Positions 60,578 through 64,000 of a stretch of DNA of 64,000 nt are shown piece by piece. A program made the position numbers and the translations under genes. The stretch is from Brevibacillus_D fluminis_A. GTDB taxonomy: Bacteria > Bacillota > Bacilli > Brevibacillales > Brevibacillaceae. The first letter of the stretch is position 1. Each line of letters opens with the position of its first letter. Below the pieces are notes generated by a model. It worked only from the letters and a program-made list of their open reading frames with translations. It searched no databases and had not been told where the DNA came from. The stretch is taken from the NCBI RefSeq assembly GCF_052072235.1, contig NZ_CM125436.1, positions 124,001-188,000 on the forward strand, written 5' to 3'.

Positions 60578-61597
60578 TTGCTCTTACTACGAAGCAATTT
60601 TACGATGACAAACTCGCAGCTGTCCTTTGGAACCGGGCGCGGTATCGTTTTGATCGGTAAGTCTACAACAGCTACCGATCTGGCCCGTGTCGGCTCAAAG
60701 GACGATGCAATCACGGATGTGGGTGAAGGTACGAACCTAGCTAAGATGATCGAAGGCGCGATGCTGCAGCGGCCAAAAATGCTGTATACGATCGGGCTTG
60801 GAGCAACACCAACAGCAGGTTCGTACAAAGCTGCTCTGATTAAAGGCGCAGAGGCACCAGAGGCATACTTTTTTGTGGTGGACGATACCGCTGATGCCAC
60901 GATCGCGGAAATCAAAGACTTTCTGGCATGGTGCGATACCAACGCCATCGGAGCTGTTGTGTTGCTGGGCGGTAACGCAGCGCTCGCTACAAAAGCTGCT
61001 CAGTACCGTGTTTGGGTTTTTGACGACGTGTTTGCTGACTACGCCGGCAATGCTGTACCAGCGTTCGTTACCGCTGCCGCAACAACCGCGGCGATCACCA
61101 ACGAACCGGACCTGTCGATTCCTTTTGGCGGCATATTGATCAATGGCTACACCTTGAAGACAGTCAAGCAGATTGATACGCTGCGGACACAGACAGAAGC
61201 GGGGGTAATGTCCTTTGTGAAAAGTGGGACAAAAATCGCCATCTTCCAAGGCGCGACCAGCTATGTTACGGCTACGAATAACGAGATCGGCCTGAAGGAC
61301 CCGGCTGTCGTCGTTACAGTAGACGAGATCATCAAAAGCGTGGAGACGGCCATCACCAACAAGCATAGTCGCATCAAGATGTCTCGCCTGCAGGACATCG
61401 CCGACACGATCTACATGGTGCTTGATGCCAAGGCTGCGGAAGAGAAAATCTTCCCGCCAGATGCCGATCAGATTTCCGTGGAGCCGGACGCACAAACGCT
61501 TGGTAAGGCAAATGCGCGATACCACTTCAAGGTGATCGCCGGCCTGAAAGAACTTGAAATTGGCGTGACTGGTGAAGTCGCGGCCCAAAATTCGTAA
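60578..61597 (+). CDS. Contractile tail sheath protein
   Basis: 339 residues from TTG 60578 (AAGGAGGAG eight bases upstream). GRGIVLIGKSTTATDLARVG and PDLSIPFGGILINGYTLKTVKQIDTLRTQTEAGVMSFVK, with a C-terminal VIAGLKELEIGVTGEV strand, fit DUF2586-type sheath proteins, which form the contractile outer layer of myovirus tails. Followed by a tube-sized gene. Confidence 0.75.
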   Translation: MLLLRSNFTMTNSQLSFGTGRGIVLIGKSTTATDLARVGSKDDAITDVGEGTNLAKMIEGAMLQRPKMLYTIGLGATPTAGSYKAALIKGAEAPEAYFFVVDDTADATIAEIKDFLAWCDTNAIGAVVLLGGNAALATKAAQYRVWVFDDVFADYAGNAVPAFVTAAATTAAITNEPDLSIPFGGILINGYTLKTVKQIDTLRTQTEAGVMSFVKSGTKIAIFQGATSYVTATNNEIGLKDPAVVVTVDEIIKSVETAITNKHSRIKMSRLQDIADTIYMVLDAKAAEEKIFPPDADQISVEPDAQTLGKANARYHFKVIAGLKELEIGVTGEVAAQNS

Positions 61598-61612
61598 GGT
61601 GGGTGATGACAA

Positions 61613-62050
61613 ATGACACAATTTGCAGCAGGCGCCAATAGTGGCGTCTACATTGAACAGGACGGCAAAAAGCTTTTCGCGGTTCAGAGCCACCGAATCA
61701 GCGAAAGTGAGACGAGCAAGGATGTACATGGATACGGCAGCAGCGAGTCGATCGGACAAACGTCCGGTGCACGTCAGCATACGATTACTATCGAGTCGAT
61801 GATTGCAAATGACTACGCTGACGATACGATGCCAGCATACCTTGTCTTGCGTCAACCCGGAACGGAAATCGTCCGGTACATCGGACAGTGGAAGACTGTG
61901 TTCACCGGACTGCGTTTCTCAAACTACGATGAAAGTGGAAATCTCGAATCGGCAAATGAAAGTATCACACTGATAGCGACAAAGCGGCAGGATTTCTTCA
62001 AAGGCAAGCCAGTATCAACCACTCAAGCAGTAGCTGCACTAGGAAGGTAG
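61613..62050 (+). CDS. Tail tube protein
   Basis: 145 residues, beta-rich (GVYIEQDGKKLFAVQSHRISESETSKDV; QHTITIESMIANDYADD), the size and position of XkdM-like tail tube proteins directly after the sheath. Confidence 0.75.
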   Translation: MTQFAAGANSGVYIEQDGKKLFAVQSHRISESETSKDVHGYGSSESIGQTSGARQHTITIESMIANDYADDTMPAYLVLRQPGTEIVRYIGQWKTVFTGLRFSNYDESGNLESANESITLIATKRQDFFKGKPVSTTQAVAALGR

Positions 62051-62059
62051 GGATCGCGC

Positions 62060-62479
62060 ATGAACGTGACACAGGAACTGAAAGTCCTGCGACTCGGCCA
62101 GCCGCCCGAAATGCGCTTCAAGACCGGGGAAGAAGACGCCCCGGTTTTTGTTTTGCGCGTTTTGACGAGCGCCGAGGAGTTGGAAGCAACAATCAATACG
62201 CAATCATACTTGACCGATTCAAAACTTCCGGAAGCGGTGTATCGGTTGATCTACCAAACTGAACGCCTGGCAATTGCCTTGAAGGATGCGGATGGTAAGC
62301 GGATATTCAACAATGGAACGGAACTGCGCGCCAGATTTACCGACCCTGAATGCGGCACGCTACTCGCTGCATACGAAGGTCTTTTGCTTCATTACAAAAC
62401 GATGGACACCATCAAGGAAGATGAGCTGCGCGCTTTGATTGAGGGTGTTGCTGCGGGAAAGCCCATGGAGAGTATCTGA
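62060..62479 (+). CDS. Tail assembly chaperone, short form
   Basis: 139 residues, helical, starting MNVTQELKVLRLGQPPEM. XkdN-type tail assembly chaperones sit between tube and tape measure. A slippery heptamer at 62455 near its 3' end lets a fraction of ribosomes shift into the next frame, making a longer form (62060-62865). Confidence 0.8.
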   Translation: MNVTQELKVLRLGQPPEMRFKTGEEDAPVFVLRVLTSAEELEATINTQSYLTDSKLPEAVYRLIYQTERLAIALKDADGKRIFNNGTELRARFTDPECGTLLAAYEGLLLHYKTMDTIKEDELRALIEGVAAGKPMESI

Positions 62480-62865
62480 TCTACCGGATGTGTCAGGATA
62501 TGAACGACTTTCGGCCACTGAACGGATCAGGTACTCTCACAGACACCCAGCTCTTATGGCTGTACGTGATGCGCTCGGCGGATAAGGTCAATGAAACGAA
62601 AAGCATGTGCGACAAATGCCGAGTAGACCGCGCCACCGGAACACAGAAGCCGCATAATTGCCCGTCATGTGGCAAAGAGGTACACAACCACGCCGATCCG
62701 CTGCGCGAGGAGAAAATCGCGGTCATGATTGAACAGCGTCGTCAGCGATTAGAGGCACAAGCACGCAAGCAGGAAGAAGAACGCGCGCGAATTGAGGCGG
62801 AGTTGGAAGCGGAGCTGGAAGCTGGAGAGGAGGTTGACCATGAGCCAGACAAGCAAGAAGGGTGA
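62060..62865 (+). CDS. Tail assembly chaperone, long frameshifted form
   Basis: A -1 shift at GGGAAAG joins the 139-residue chaperone frame to the following frame, which continues ...GKAHGEYLIYRMCQDMNDFRPL and then contains a CDKC...CPSC zinc-ribbon-like pair and a charged Glu/Arg coiled coil. About 268 residues in all. gpG/gpGT-type pairs of short and long chaperones are standard for long-tailed phages. The ATG at 62488 has no good ribosome site, which supports the fusion. Confidence 0.75.
62455..62461 (+). other. Slippery heptamer for -1 frameshift
   Basis: GGGAAAG is in the phase G GGA AAG relative to the chaperone frame, the X XXY YYZ form. The zero frame stops 16 bases later (TGA at 62477); the -1 frame is open for 400 bases. 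Confidence 0.8.
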
Positions 62866-64000
62866 CGTTGAGTTTATCATCGCAGGCGACGATAACGTAA
62901 CGCAGATATTCAAGGGGATCATAAGTGAACTGCAACACGTCAGGAATCAAACCCAGCAAACTGGGCGAGATGTGAACCACTCGTTGGATGACATGTCCAC
63001 GTCCTCCCGGCGTGCAAGCGATGGCGTTGAAACGATTGGCGATCGGCTGGAACGACTTGGTCAAGAGACGGCCACGTTGAAAAAGCTGAATAATGAACTG
63101 CATCAAACTGAGGATAGTGCGCGGGATGCTGGTAGGGAGATGGAGCGAGGATTCAGGGATGGTGGACAAGCAGCGGAACGTGCTGAAAGCAAGGTAAAAG
63201 CATTGAAATCTCGGGTGACGGAGGTTGCGCGTGAGATGCGCAATATGTTCAGCGCCATCAACGAGGGAACGATGGGATTTCAAACATTCGTTGGTGATCA
63301 AATTAAGCGTGGAGTAGTGGTAGGTGGAGCTGCAACCATAGGATTTGCTGCCAGCTCGTTGCATAAGCAAGTGAACCAGGAGTATGAATTCGCAAAGCTT
63401 GGTTCTGTCGTGAAGTCGGGGTATATGGACGCTAAAGGAGTGTTGGATGAGAAGCGGTACAACGCCGAGTTTGCCGCCCTAAAGGAATACATCCGCCAGC
63501 AGGGGCTGCGATCAGACCGCGAAACGGACATCATGGGTGCAATCGGAATTTCATCGGAGCTGGCGAAAAACAATATGGGGCCGCAGCAGATCAAAGCCGC
63601 GTTGCCGGTTGTATCCGACTTTGCCCAGGCATCCGGTCTGGCACCAGACGTCGCCTCCAAGTATCTGGCCAACAAGCTGGAAGCGGCAAAAATGGCATAC
63701 ACCCCGGAGAATTTCGCCAAGGTCGCTGACCAGTTTATGAAAACGGTGGACATGTCCTCATTGGACCCGCAGGACCTATTGTATGCCGAGAAATACACGG
63801 ACTTTGGTAATGCCATCGGAAACGTTGATTATGCGATATCTCAGGCCATGCAGGTGTTACTCTCAAAAATCAGCGTTGAGGGTGAAACGGGCGGTACGGC
63901 CTTGCGTACGCTTTTCTTAGAAAGCTCGAACATGAGTATTTCGGACAGCGCCAGAAGCAACGTATCTTCCGAAAAGGTTGGCCGCGCCATCGATGCCATC
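62840..64000 (+). CDS. Tape measure protein, partial at right edge
   Basis: 387 codons seen, open at the edge. N-terminal coiled coil (DRLERLGQETATLKKLNNELHQTEDSARDAGREMERG) and a region typical of TP901-type tape measures (FAKLGSVVKSG ... GIGISSELAKNNMGPQQIKAALPVVSDFAQASG). It sets tail length and is the chaperone's client. ATG at 62840 with GAGGAGG; it overlaps the end of the long chaperone frame by 26 bases. Confidence 0.88.
   Translation, partial: MSQTSKKGDVEFIIAGDDNVTQIFKGIISELQHVRNQTQQTGRDVNHSLDDMSTSSRRASDGVETIGDRLERLGQETATLKKLNNELHQTEDSARDAGREMERGFRDGGQAAERAESKVKALKSRVTEVAREMRNMFSAINEGTMGFQTFVGDQIKRGVVVGGAATIGFAASSLHKQVNQEYEFAKLGSVVKSGYMDAKGVLDEKRYNAEFAALKEYIRQQGLRSDRETDIMGAIGISSELAKNNMGPQQIKAALPVVSDFAQASGLAPDVASKYLANKLEAAKMAYTPENFAKVADQFMKTVDMSSLDPQDLLYAEKYTDFGNAIGNVDYAISQAMQVLLSKISVEGETGGTALRTLFLESSNMSISDSARSNVSSEKVGRAIDAI

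Larger units (their letters stand above)
27220..64000. mobile_element. PBSX-like contractile-tailed prophage, right end outside window
   Basis: From the integrase to the tape-measure gene the order is that of a temperate myovirus: lysogeny module on the minus strand, then early, late-regulator, packaging, head and tail genes on the plus strand. The sheath gene at 60578 and tube gene at 61613 show a contractile tail. Most genes look intact; a small recombinase at 41408 has a frameshift. Tail fibre, lysis and attR parts are not in view. Confidence 0.9.

Noticed and set aside
60737..61855. 372-codon minus-strand frame over the sheath gene
   Set aside because: Antisense to sheath and tube genes that fit phage order; composition is Cys/His-rich as typical of shadows.
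1..64000. tRNA, rRNA, CRISPR array or transposon-type insertion sequence
   Set aside because: None seen on reading; no regularly spaced repeats and no transposase frame.

Overview
The window looks like chromosomal DNA of a Gram-positive spore-former of the Brevibacillus/Paenibacillus type. Strong AGGAGG-type ribosome sites with frequent TTG and GTG starts, a PspA-DUF350-DUF4178-DUF4247 stress operon, Firmicute-style Tad pilus genes and a PBSX-like contractile-tailed prophage point that way. This is inference from gene content; no rRNA or other marker gene is present, and I saw no tRNA and no CRISPR array.

Layout. (1) 1-2083, minus strand: envelope-stress operon pspA, DUF350, DUF4178 and a DUF4247 lipoprotein that runs off the left edge. 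(2) 2232-2972 and 12676-19036: a Tad/Flp-type pilus locus (CpaB-like, CpaE-like, CpaF ATPase, TadB, TadC, Flp1-like pilin, A24 prepilin peptidase, two TadE/F-like pseudopilins). (3) 3010-12531 is wedged between its cpaB-like and cpaE-like genes: an A+T-rich island with an orphan LytTR response regulator divergent from a 64-residue six-cysteine peptide gene, then one operon of two thioredoxin-like proteins, a MauE-like protein, a peptide-type ABC exporter and a MacB-like ABC pair whose permease carries an M1 metallopeptidase domain. I read it as a disulfide-stabilised antimicrobial or signalling peptide system with its own oxidative folding, export and probable self-protection. (4) 19129-27143: several unassigned genes followed by a second, more divergent Tad-like locus whose CpaE-like proteins have lost the P-loop lysine while the CpaF-like ATPase keeps it.

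(5) About 27220 to the right edge is a prophage integrated at the end of the second Tad locus, where it cuts off a gene after 12 codons. It runs: minus-strand integrase, unknown gene, ImmA-type protease and repressor; a divergent cro side with five similar 15-bp operators; an early region (SbcC-like ATPase, RecT, MBL hydrolase, HNH, DnaD-like initiator, antirepressor, RecU, a frameshifted small recombinase, cytosine and adenine methyltransferases, DUF5131, YopX and many small genes); an ArpU-like late regulator; then packaging and virion genes (TerS, TerL, portal-MuF fusion, protease/scaffold, decoration, capsid, connectors, sheath, tube, tail chaperone with a -1 frameshift site, partial tape measure). 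A sheath gene implies a myovirus.

The observations that most deserve a second look are the six-cysteine peptide operon with its paired LytTR-type repeats, a bipartite promoter-like motif repeated at nearly constant distance before three pilus-region genes, the prophage junction inside the pilus locus, a 19-nt inverted repeat (one mismatch) in the prophage early region that may be a structured RNA, and a structured non-coding stretch before the packaging genes.
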